Virus record (IMG/VR): IMGVR_UViG_3300008113_000501
Location: 1-24,397 of that record
Reading direction: 5' to 3' (one strand)
From: a virus
Length of the DNA stretch: 24,397 nucleotides
The position numbers and the translations under genes are program-made. Under the pieces are notes generated by a model that did no database searches, was not told the origin of the DNA, and saw only the letters and a program-made list of their open reading frames with translations. Below, piece after piece: positions 6,250 to 13,596 of the stretch; the first letter of the stretch is position 1; each line of letters begins with the position of its first letter.

Positions 6250-6679
6250 TTGGATCTGGGATTTCTAAACCTAGTTCTTCTGCAGCCCATTGACGGATAC
6301 GCTCTACGTAGTTTGTAAACTCGATAGAGGTCATATCCTTGGTGCTAATTGTTTCAATTTCAACTTCTTCGGTTATGATGTTGAACTTCTCACGTTGGGC
6401 AAACATAGACCGTAAGAAGTCGTGAACATCATTGCGTAACAAGTCTCCTGTACGAGTGGACAAATCAGACGCTTGGAGTCCACGTCCTTTTAGTTCAGTC
6501 CAAATCATGTACACGATAGTACCCCAGTAGTAGGCATTCTGATTAAGGGTGCGCTTAGGTCTGGGTATAATGACTATCTCTACTTCTCTACCACTTAGAC
6601 GCTTCAACTCATTGAGCCAAAGCATTTCTTCTAAGGGTACTATTTCTCCATTTACTATTCTACCAACGGTTTGTATCAT
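6236..6679 (-). CDS. NinB/Orf-like recombination protein
   Basis: 147 residues. The block RTLNQNAYYWGTIVYMI (43-59) is the typical start of phage NinB-like proteins. It is followed by a helical middle, a STKDMTSIEFTNYVE segment and a C-terminal RQWAAEELGLEIPDPNE. Lambda NinB (Orf) is a recombination mediator that helps load recombinases onto SSB-coated DNA. Its neighbours here (RusA-like, SSB-like, Sak4-like, nuclease) fit that role. Start is ATGA-coupled to the RusA-like gene. Moderate certainty, by motif memory. Confidence 0.6.
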   Translation of the reverse strand: MIQTVGRIVNGEIVPLEEMLWLNELKRLSGREVEIVIIPRPKRTLNQNAYYWGTIVYMIWTELKGRGLQASDLSTRTGDLLRNDVHDFLRSMFAQREKFNIITEEVEIETISTKDMTSIEFTNYVERIRQWAAEELGLEIPDPNEQD

Positions 6680-7251
6680 TTGTAAAAGGTGCTGTGATTT
6701 CTTGTATCTGGCTTGATGACAAATACAAGTTTACGTTCTTCTTCAGTTTCTACAGGATAGAACTCGATTGATGCTGACTTGGATATGTACTTGATGTTGT
6801 CGTCTGGAATCTTACCTGTATGTACAAGCAAGTCCTGAAACACTTTGCAGTAAATCCATTTGTTATCTAAGTCCCAATCAGACCTATCAGGTACATCATA
6901 GAAGTGGCACTCTAGCTGTACAGGAAAGGATTTGATTTTAGCGATTGGTTCTACAAAGGGTCGGAAGTAATCCTTGATAGCATTGACAATCTTTACACGG
7001 ATAATTGGACTAGCTACACCAGAGTAAAACTCTTGTCCATTAATCTTCTTGTATCGAGGCTTGTCTACGCTACGAGAGTTCTTCACAACTGGCTGGTTAT
7101 CAGGGCCAAGCAGTCTACCCTTAGCATCAAAGTTACATCCTGCAAACTTCTTTGGAATCTTGTCGGTCTTGGTATAGTACTTAGGACGACGGCTATTACT
7201 CATCTTTACTTGAGTAATAAAGTTTGGAATCTCAATGACTGTAGTGTTCAT
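6676..7251 (-). CDS. RusA-like Holliday junction resolvase
   Basis: 191 residues. The signature is DWDLDNKWIYCKVFQDLL (125-142) followed by GKIPDDNIKYI (146-156). It matches the RusA catalytic pattern DxDN...QD..... G.I.DDxxI, with Asp127, Asp129 and Asp150/151 as likely metal ligands. It would resolve branched recombination or replication intermediates before packaging. Longer than lambdoid RusA (about 120) because of a basic N-terminal extension of about 70 residues. Overlaps the primase gene by 20 nt. Confidence 0.75.
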   Translation of the reverse strand: MNTTVIEIPNFITQVKMSNSRRPKYYTKTDKIPKKFAGCNFDAKGRLLGPDNQPVVKNSRSVDKPRYKKINGQEFYSGVASPIIRVKIVNAIKDYFRPFVEPIAKIKSFPVQLECHFYDVPDRSDWDLDNKWIYCKVFQDLLVHTGKIPDDNIKYISKSASIEFYPVETEEERKLVFVIKPDTRNHSTFYK

Positions 7252-8218
7252 CTAGCAGCCAAGATATGCGTAAAGCAACATAGTTCATTCCGTGAAACTT
7301 TACGAGGTCACTGATGTCTTTAGCCCCTAGGTTCTCTGTACCGAATCTTCCGTTCGTAATAAAGAGGGGTTTGATGCCGTATTGCTTTCTCATATAGTTA
7401 GCCATAGACACACCCGCCTTATCAAAATCGTAGAGCGATACAACGAACCTGCTTTTCTGTTTCAATTCCTCGACCCAGGTGGCATCGGGATATACAGATT
7501 CGCTTTGTGGCGCAACAGCAGTTAGACCAAACTCGTGAAACACCATTACATCCTTCATACTTTTGGTGATGATGGTACCCTTCCTATAATTCCTTTCGAT
7601 ATGCTCTCCTTGAATTACAGTGCAGTTACATATAAATCTGTTTCCTCTTCTCTTAGGGAAATAGATTTTGTAGTCACCACCACCGAAGCAGTAAGCGTAA
7701 GCTGGGTCGTTTCTACTATACCCGTATACTATCTTCCCATTTACCCAGACGTTGTCTACAGCCACGACATCAAAAAGAGATAAGGTCTCTTTGGTAATGC
7801 CGAACTGTGTCCAGTAGTCTTTATCAGATAAGGTAAAGTCTCTACGCTTGATTTGTATAGAGGTCTTTGCCTTCTCTCCGGGTACAAACTCTAGGTACTC
7901 GATACGTGGAGCAGGGGTACCAGAAAGCAATCCAAAGTCATCTGCTATCTTACTAAGTGTGTCGTTGAAGTTCAAGCTGTAGTTGTCACTAACCAGTTTG
8001 AAACAACCAGCCACATAACCTGTAGCAAAGTCTTTGAAGAGTAGGTCTCCTTCCTTGGTATAGAAGAATCCACAACTAGGATTATTATCCTGCCGCAATG
8101 GAGAAGTAATCCGTTTGTGAAGATCAATCCTCACTCCCAGATACTTCTCCATTATTTGTTCTTGCGACAGCTGCGTCAGGATATAATCTTTGTTTAGATT
8201 AGGACGCAGTTCGTACAT
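7232..8218 (-). CDS. DnaG-like primase
   Basis: 328 residues from the ATG at 8218. That ATG shares one base with the upstream stop (TGATG). The N-terminal part (about 38-75) has SPLRQDNNPSC...FKDFATG, the layout of the DnaG zinc-ribbon domain, but with too few Cys to bind zinc in the standard way. The TOPRIM-like part (about 214-285) has IITKSMKDVMVFHEFG, then SLYDFDKAG with the DxD pair. The usual TOPRIM Glu is replaced in ITKSMKD. Followed by KDISDLV. It would make primers with the DnaB-like helicase. Phage DnaG relatives often look like this. Confidence 0.8.
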   Translation of the reverse strand: MYELRPNLNKDYILTQLSQEQIMEKYLGVRIDLHKRITSPLRQDNNPSCGFFYTKEGDLLFKDFATGYVAGCFKLVSDNYSLNFNDTLSKIADDFGLLSGTPAPRIEYLEFVPGEKAKTSIQIKRRDFTLSDKDYWTQFGITKETLSLFDVVAVDNVWVNGKIVYGYSRNDPAYAYCFGGGDYKIYFPKRRGNRFICNCTVIQGEHIERNYRKGTIITKSMKDVMVFHEFGLTAVAPQSESVYPDATWVEELKQKSRFVVSLYDFDKAGVSMANYMRKQYGIKPLFITNGRFGTENLGAKDISDLVKFHGMNYVALRISWLLDEHYSH

Positions 8219-8862
8219 CACCAGGGCGCATCAGCAGCAGAATCATAGGATTGCTCCTTCTTATCTTCTGCAAAGACAGATGTGGTATTGTACGTATCAT
8301 TATCAGGAACCGGAGGGGTAACATTGTCCCACTTCGGATCAATAGCCAAACGGTTAGGCTCTTTCATATTCTGAATGAAAGGCTTCAAGGCACGCTTAGG
8401 GAAGGTAGTATAGCCACTTGTGCCTTTGTAAACTGTCTTGATACGGACAGGTACATTGCGATGGTTATCTCCAATCAACTTGATGATGCCCTGAGCGAAG
8501 TTCTCAAAGCTGTCAGCCTTCACCACGCACTTATCCTTAGGGATAAAGCAGCTCAGGATATGCTTGATACGCTCACCTTGTGCTTCATACTCCTGCTTGA
8601 CATATGCTTCTGCATCAGCCGTAGACTTACCCCAACCCTTAGCGAGTTGAAGACGTTGAGCAAAGTCAATAGGGAACTCGATATGAGTAAACGTAGCACC
8701 TGCATCATCTGCAAATACAAACTTGATTACTTTATCTCCGCTTCCATCTGCTTTAAGATGGTCGTAGCTGATGTCCTTGAGATTGATATTCTCTACGATA
8801 CCAGCTGCAATCTTACCAAAGTTGCCACCACCTGTGGCAGTTGTTTCATCGAATCCGTACAT
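8218..8862 (-). CDS. Probable ssDNA-binding protein
   Basis: 214 residues with a beta-rich N-terminal two-thirds, then a polar linker and an acidic C-terminal tail ending DSAADAPW. An acidic tail closing on an aromatic residue is the hallmark of replication SSBs such as T7 gp2.5, where it binds partner proteins. The gene lies between the Sak4-like ATPase and the primase, as expected for such a protein. I cannot identify the OB-fold from sequence alone. The main alternative is an annealing-associated protein of unknown type. Confidence 0.6.
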   Translation of the reverse strand: MYGFDETTATGGGNFGKIAAGIVENINLKDISYDHLKADGSGDKVIKFVFADDAGATFTHIEFPIDFAQRLQLAKGWGKSTADAEAYVKQEYEAQGERIKHILSCFIPKDKCVVKADSFENFAQGIIKLIGDNHRNVPVRIKTVYKGTSGYTTFPKRALKPFIQNMKEPNRLAIDPKWDNVTPPVPDNDTYNTTSVFAEDKKEQSYDSAADAPW

Positions 8863-8870
8863 AGTTCTTT

Positions 8871-9560
8871 TTATTTAATAATATCAGGGTAGATTTCTTT
8901 CCAGTCCAATTCCATAAGTTGATTTGCTAGCCGTGGAATCCTGCAGCCAGCATCCGTATTGTTACCCGTACGGAAGTCAATCATAAGTTTGCCTTCTGCA
9001 CTGCGTGTAATACGGCCCACGCCATCCATAATCGAGCACAGGTGAGTCTTAAGCTTGCCCGTAAGTGCGACTTTCTCTACCTCAATCTGCTCCTCGCCAT
9101 GACCATCTTTCTGATGGCCCACAATGATGAGTTTGTTTGCAGCTTTAGCAAAGGTTTCTACTACCGCGATAGTTTGGTTACGAGCCATAGCCCAACCCTT
9201 ACCGTGTGGCAAGTCACCGATAGAAGCTACACGGTGTTTAGCGCAGATGTCTTCTGATACCCACGTCTCGATATGATCAATCGTATCGATGACAATGAAA
9301 TCAAACTCTGCACCATTGGCTACGATATACTTATGGGCTTCACGTAACGTTGGCAAGTCACCTACGATGATGCTGTATGCGCCATCACAGAATGATGTGC
9401 CGCCTACTGCACCGCCATCCTTAGTGCCTTTGATTTCTGTATCGATAATCAAATGCTTAGGGAGCTGTGCAATAGCAGTGGTCTTGCCAATCTTTGGTTT
9501 GCCATAAATGAAGAGACGATGTGGACTCATCGCTGCTTTCTGTACTTTAGGTTCAATCAT
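8871..9560 (-). CDS. Sak4-like RecA-family ATPase (AAA_24)
   Basis: 229 residues, a single RecA-like core. Walker A is YGKPKIGKTT (19-28), the strand IIDTE is at 38-42, and Walker B is FIVIDTID (88-95). This is the architecture of phage Sak4 single-strand annealing/recombination ATPases. It would act with the SSB-like protein encoded directly downstream, and Sak4 proteins are known to depend on a cognate SSB. The start overlaps the upstream gene by 8 nt. Confidence 0.8.
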   Translation of the reverse strand: MIEPKVQKAAMSPHRLFIYGKPKIGKTTAIAQLPKHLIIDTEIKGTKDGGAVGGTSFCDGAYSIIVGDLPTLREAHKYIVANGAEFDFIVIDTIDHIETWVSEDICAKHRVASIGDLPHGKGWAMARNQTIAVVETFAKAANKLIIVGHQKDGHGEEQIEVEKVALTGKLKTHLCSIMDGVGRITRSAEGKLMIDFRTGNNTDAGCRIPRLANQLMELDWKEIYPDIIK

Positions 9561-9891
9561 CTTTCATAGGTGAAAAGGTTTCTTCAATAACATTTATAAA
9601 GTGCTTGTTCATCAGTGCGGCAAGAGCCTTGTAACAATCGTTGTAGGCATCTGTATGTTTTTGTATCAGAGTATAGTCGTTGTCTAATACAAAGTAAGAG
9701 TGACCTTCAATACGTAGGTTACAGGTATAAACATTAAACACTAAAACCCTGTTACTCAACACAAAGGTGTATGTGTTGTCGCGGTTCATAAAGATACTAC
9801 CTACTTCTACTTCTGCATAATCATAGGGAAAATCTAGGTCTCGTGTCTTGAGCTGGCGAAGAACTACTTTCGTATTCGTCGAAGGTTCCAT
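9553..9891 (-). CDS. Hypothetical protein overlapping the helicase gene
   Basis: 112 residues, mostly beta strands (DYAEVEVGSIF, YTFVLSNRVLVFNVY, HSYFVLDNDY) and a C-terminal helix. No family recognised. The ATG at 9891 is preceded by AAATTTAAAAA-type A-rich sequence, which favours it as the start. It therefore overlaps the DnaB-like gene by 71 nt in another frame, covering that gene's Ser-rich tail. Confidence 0.6.
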   Translation of the reverse strand: MEPSTNTKVVLRQLKTRDLDFPYDYAEVEVGSIFMNRDNTYTFVLSNRVLVFNVYTCNLRIEGHSYFVLDNDYTLIQKHTDAYNDCYKALAALMNKHFINVIEETFSPMKDD

Positions 9892-10807
9892 TTTTTAAAT
9901 TGTTTGTGAGTAGTGTCAGGGCTGTTTGGCCGTGACGATTCTTAAGGCAGTGTAAGGCTACTAAGTTTTGAGTAGGGATATTTCTTCTACCATACGTCTC
10001 TAGACCCAACAGACTAGGCTGGTGGATTACAAGAACACAATCCGCTGCGTGGTACAGTTGCTTAGAGCCGTGGATGTCCGTCTTCATAGGGTAATGAAGG
10101 GTAGGAATATCGGGGTCTCTTCGCTTGTCACCTTCTATCTTATCGTTTAGCTGAGACACAAGGAGAATCATAGCATTGAATCTCTTACGTATCTCAATAC
10201 ACATCTTACCTAACTCGGCAAGCATCTGTATCTCGTTCTCTCCGGGTAATGGGGTTACCAGAAGAGTGTGGTCTAAACAGATTACGTAGTGGCAGTTGGG
10301 ATTGTTATCTATGAAAGCTTTGATAGTCTTAGCTATCTCCATTCGGGTACCAGGTTTCTCTACGAAATAGAGATCTGGTTCCTTGATTTTAGATAGCTTA
10401 TCATAAATCATAGACTTCTCGATGTCCGTCAGCTTGCTATCGGCTTTGAGAATCTTGTCCAGTCCAACAGTAGATAGGGCACTGATGCGTCGAATTAATT
10501 CCATCTCGGCACTCATCTCGAAACTAAAGTGTAGAATCTTCAGAGGCTTCTCGAAACTATTGAACACGGGTGAAGTAAAGTCCCTCATCAAATTGTTGAG
10601 GAACATACTCTTGCCGTGACCCGAAGCACCTGCGACCACATATACCATCCCGAATTGCAAACCACCAAGAAGCATATCATTGACACGCTTCCATCGGGTT
10701 TTCAATACAGGTACAGTGCCATCCATATAGGACTCAATGGTTGAAGTAGTAGAAGCTACTACCTCATCCATCGTCCTTATTGGAAGCTCATATGATGAGT
10801 CGGTCAT
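9821..10807 (-). CDS. DnaB-like replicative helicase (RecA domain)
   Basis: 328 residues. Walker A is GASGHGKS (60-67). It is followed by LHFSFEMS with Glu97 (92-99), a Walker B strand YVICLDH (174-180), LLVSQLND (215-222), HGSKQLYHAADCVLVI and KNRHG (289-293, arginine-finger region). These define the SF4 DnaB/gp4 helicase core. The N-terminal DnaB scaffold domain is missing. Only about 45 residues precede the core, so hexamer assembly must use this linker or a partner. The upstream gene 10788-11348 is a candidate partner. The polar tail is Ser-rich. Confidence 0.88.
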   Translation of the reverse strand: MTDSSYELPIRTMDEVVASTTSTIESYMDGTVPVLKTRWKRVNDMLLGGLQFGMVYVVAGASGHGKSMFLNNLMRDFTSPVFNSFEKPLKILHFSFEMSAEMELIRRISALSTVGLDKILKADSKLTDIEKSMIYDKLSKIKEPDLYFVEKPGTRMEIAKTIKAFIDNNPNCHYVICLDHTLLVTPLPGENEIQMLAELGKMCIEIRKRFNAMILLVSQLNDKIEGDKRRDPDIPTLHYPMKTDIHGSKQLYHAADCVLVIHQPSLLGLETYGRRNIPTQNLVALHCLKNRHGQTALTLLTNNLKNGTFDEYESSSSPAQDTRPRFSL

Positions 10808-11348
10808 TGGGCATATCTTCTGATGCTTTAGTCTCCATCATCTTCAGAATATCATTGTATGCCTCAGACTGTAACCACTTATCTATACGGATAGCAATCA
10901 TCTTATTGTCTACAGCAAAGCGCAGAGTACTGATAATCAGCTCGTGCTTTTCTGGAGACTTCACGTGTTGGTGGTAGTGTTTAATAAACTCTTCCTTGTT
11001 GACACCTTTAGCAGGAATCTTCTTGTTGTTGATGGTGATATACCCTGGATAGGTATCCCAGAATTCTTCTGCATTTTTCATAGTGGCATCGTAAAAGAGT
11101 TCAATAAACTTATCCGTTACCTCGTAGTAATCTGCATACATACTCTTAGCGTGTCTGTGGCAGTTCACTACAAGCTCTTTCATCTCCAAGTCGTCAATCG
11201 CAGCAGGCTCAAAATAATGACCCTCGTTGGCGATTTTGTAGAGTAAGTCGTAACGCTTTTCATGGAGGATTTGCAGAAAGAGGATCTGCAAGGGCGTGAT
11301 GTCTAGCTTTACTATGACATCCACGTATTTGTCCAGTTGTGGTAGCAT
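10788..11348 (-). CDS. Hypothetical protein, possible helicase partner
   Basis: 186 residues, helix-rich. The first 60 residues (LTPLQILFLQILHEKRY-like pattern, then DDLEMKELVV) could form a winged helix. The second half has EFWDTYPGYITINNKK, which resembles a segment in phage replication initiator/loader proteins. It lies between two helicase genes and overlaps the DnaB-like gene by 20 nt. A helicase-loading role is an inference from position and weak pattern only. Confidence 0.6.
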   Translation of the reverse strand: MLPQLDKYVDVIVKLDITPLQILFLQILHEKRYDLLYKIANEGHYFEPAAIDDLEMKELVVNCHRHAKSMYADYYEVTDKFIELFYDATMKNAEEFWDTYPGYITINNKKIPAKGVNKEEFIKHYHQHVKSPEKHELIISTLRFAVDNKMIAIRIDKWLQSEAYNDILKMMETKASEDMPNDRLII

Positions 11349-11350
11349 AT

Positions 11351-12595
11351 CTAATCTTTAAAGGGTAAGGGGTCTTTGAGCAAGTTGTCACCAATATGGG
11401 TCATCGCCTCCTCTACTGAGTGTGTCCAGATAACGTTCGTGGTCTTGGTCTGTCGAGCCTTTAACCACACAGCATCTTGAGTATCTTTCAGATAGAGGTT
11501 GATGATATACCCCGTCTTGTTCTCCTTAAATCTAATCGCTCTACCTGTACGTTGCAAGTCTTGTCGAGGAGTAGATGTACCAGAACATACAATTGCCATT
11601 TCGATACCATCAACATCAAATCCTTCATCGAGCGCACGTGCAGTATGGAGGATACGCAGGTCCGTACGCGGGTCAGAGAATCGTTTGAGGATAGAATACC
11701 GAGCAGCCTTGTTAATCTTGCTGTGATAGGCTTCGCTATAGGGTTGAGTCTTACGATTCAAGGCGATAGCAAAGTCCACGCTTTCTCCGAAGGTAATAAT
11801 AGGAACATCGTACGTGCTGATGAGTCTCTTGGCAGCATTCATCTTGGTCTCGGAGGTATACAGCATATTCTTCCTTGCTTGCATAGCTTTATTCCAAGCC
11901 CTTGCAGAGTTTAGAATTTGGTTGTCATCCCACCCTGCCATAGAACGTACATAGATGCTCCTATAAATCGGATCCTGAATACACTTCATAGCCGTATTGA
12001 ACTTGTTGTTGAATACAGCGAAGTGTTTGTAATAAGCATCTGTAATTTTCTTGTATGCTATCTCTTCTTGCTCACTCATACGTAAGCCGATATTGATAAC
12101 AGAAAACTTAGATACGTAACCTGCAGTCACAGCTTCCTTGAGGGTTACTGTATCAATCACAGGTGCATACTGCTCGACAATGAAGTGCCTAGCATCGTCT
12201 CGTTCTAACGTAGCAGTTAGACCGAGGATGTGTCGGTACTTTACATTATCAAATATATTCCTGAAAATATCAGAAGTATAGTTGTGAACCTCATCTAGGA
12301 TTAGCAAGTCACAATCCATTCGGAATCTGACAGCTGTGTTAATCACTAGTACTGAGGTATTTACAATACCTAAGTCATTGATTTGTCGCTCCCATTGGTC
12401 TTTGAGATTCACGGTGGGAACTACTACAATAGCAGTCCCACCGTGAAGATTCTCATTCATATCCTGAAGAATCAAGAGGCCTACGAAAGTCTTGCCGAAA
12501 CCTGTAACAGCTTCGAGTGTACCCTTCCTGCCTGCCTTGACCCAGCGATCAATAACTTTCTGTTGTCGCTCTAACCTCTTGTTGTCTACGCGCAT
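11351..12595 (-). CDS. SF2 DNA helicase (UvsW/XPB-like)
   Basis: 414 residues with two RecA-like lobes. Motif I is TGFGKT (31-36), Ia VVVPTVNL, II DEVH (101-104), III LTAT (126-129), V DEGFDVDG (323-330) and VI QRTGRAIR (348-355). The order and spacing match the Rad25/UvsW group of SF2 helicases, which remodel forks and branched DNA. T4 UvsW is the functional model, here by analogy only. It has no extra nuclease domain. Its end is 2 nt from the next start. Confidence 0.88.
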   Translation of the reverse strand: MRVDNKRLERQQKVIDRWVKAGRKGTLEAVTGFGKTFVGLLILQDMNENLHGGTAIVVVPTVNLKDQWERQINDLGIVNTSVLVINTAVRFRMDCDLLILDEVHNYTSDIFRNIFDNVKYRHILGLTATLERDDARHFIVEQYAPVIDTVTLKEAVTAGYVSKFSVINIGLRMSEQEEIAYKKITDAYYKHFAVFNNKFNTAMKCIQDPIYRSIYVRSMAGWDDNQILNSARAWNKAMQARKNMLYTSETKMNAAKRLISTYDVPIITFGESVDFAIALNRKTQPYSEAYHSKINKAARYSILKRFSDPRTDLRILHTARALDEGFDVDGIEMAIVCSGTSTPRQDLQRTGRAIRFKENKTGYIINLYLKDTQDAVWLKARQTKTTNVIWTHSVEEAMTHIGDNLLKDPLPFKD

Positions 12596-12598
12596 TAG

Positions 12599-13384
12599 TT
12601 ACACAACCAAGTCTTGAAGCTCACACTCTTCAAGGAACCAATTGGTAACGTTCGCATGACGGCTAACCCAGTCGCTTGCATTGCTACGCTTGAGTGCCTC
12701 TGTAGCGTTGTTGTAGAGTTGCCATACAGAGCCTTCGATAGATTCAATCCGTCCATTATCGAACTGCATAGCAAAGTCCTTGTTGGTATGGATAGACTCT
12801 TTGAAGTCAGCAACCATATGAGGGGTCAGCAGATCTTTCAATACGGCATCGCCCATAAAGGTGGAGACGTGATTGTAGTTGACCTTCATAGCTTGTGTAT
12901 GGATCTTCATAGAGCGTGCCTTACGAAGCTGCACATCGAGTTGTTCAATCTGCTCATCGGTAAAGCGTTTGATGTCTTCCCATACTTTGCCTTTGTGACG
13001 GCGTGAGAAAGAACCCATATCTCCGAAGAACATACCGTTGCTGCATACACGTACCGTAGCACCTGCAGCAATCTTTACCGAACGCATCTTGTTGTAGCTA
13101 TTCATAAAGGCGATGCTCCGGCTGATACCCAAGTCATCGTTGCTACCATCCTGTACATCCAGAATCGCCAAACCTACCTGACCCTTGTATGCAGTGACAA
13201 ATCGCTCATCACGGATAGCATATCCAGCAGAGTTGAGTTGCTCACCGATATGGTTGTACAGCTCCAGATTAGATACAGGGCTGTAATAGTTGGTAGCTAC
13301 AGGTACAGGGTGTTCAAAGAACTGTTGGCGTGTAGCAGCGTGGAACTTACTACCGTTGGTAGTTACTTGTTGAGAGGGATTCAT
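12599..13384 (-). CDS. DUF932-like phage protein
   Basis: 261 residues. Contains VCSNGMFFGDMGSFSRRHKG (112-131), the diagnostic segment of phage/plasmid DUF932 proteins, then a helical C-terminal region. Function unknown across the family. The members typically sit in replication or plasmid-like modules. The ATG overlaps the previous stop as TAATG. Confidence 0.72.
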   Translation of the reverse strand: MNPSQQVTTNGSKFHAATRQQFFEHPVPVATNYYSPVSNLELYNHIGEQLNSAGYAIRDERFVTAYKGQVGLAILDVQDGSNDDLGISRSIAFMNSYNKMRSVKIAAGATVRVCSNGMFFGDMGSFSRRHKGKVWEDIKRFTDEQIEQLDVQLRKARSMKIHTQAMKVNYNHVSTFMGDAVLKDLLTPHMVADFKESIHTNKDFAMQFDNGRIESIEGSVWQLYNNATEALKRSNASDWVSRHANVTNWFLEECELQDLVV

Positions 13385-13596
13385 TACTTTAAAACTTTAA
13401 GGATTTGCATAATACTGCGCATTTCTGTCATAATACGTTCTTGCTTCTCATCGGATAGATCAGTAGAAGACCGTAAGAAGTTATCCAGTTCTTTGAGATG
13501 TACAGCCCAGTAGTTGTACCTCTGTTCAAGGGTGAGAGAGTTGTAGTCAACCTTTTCAACCTTTGCTTTTGGATGAGGGATACTCATTTGCTCCAA
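13384..13596 (-). CDS. Small hypothetical helical protein
   Basis: 70 residues, predicted mostly helical (EQRYNYWAVHLKELDNFLR and the C-terminal third). No family recognised. A start at the Met at 13587 (MSIPHPK) is also possible. It bridges the PolA and DUF932 genes with a 13-nt overlap and a 1-nt overlap, so it is part of the operon. Confidence 0.6.
   Translation of the reverse strand: MEQMSIPHPKAKVEKVDYNSLTLEQRYNYWAVHLKELDNFLRSSTDLSDEKQERIMTEMRSIMQILKVLK

Noticed and set aside
8251-8892. Long plus-strand ORF of 213 codons
   Set aside because: It is fully opposite the SSB-like gene and has wrong-frame composition with many Cys and Leu.
11477-11914. Plus-strand ORF opposite the SF2 helicase
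   Set aside because: Antisense shadow of a clear helicase gene, no recognisable domain.
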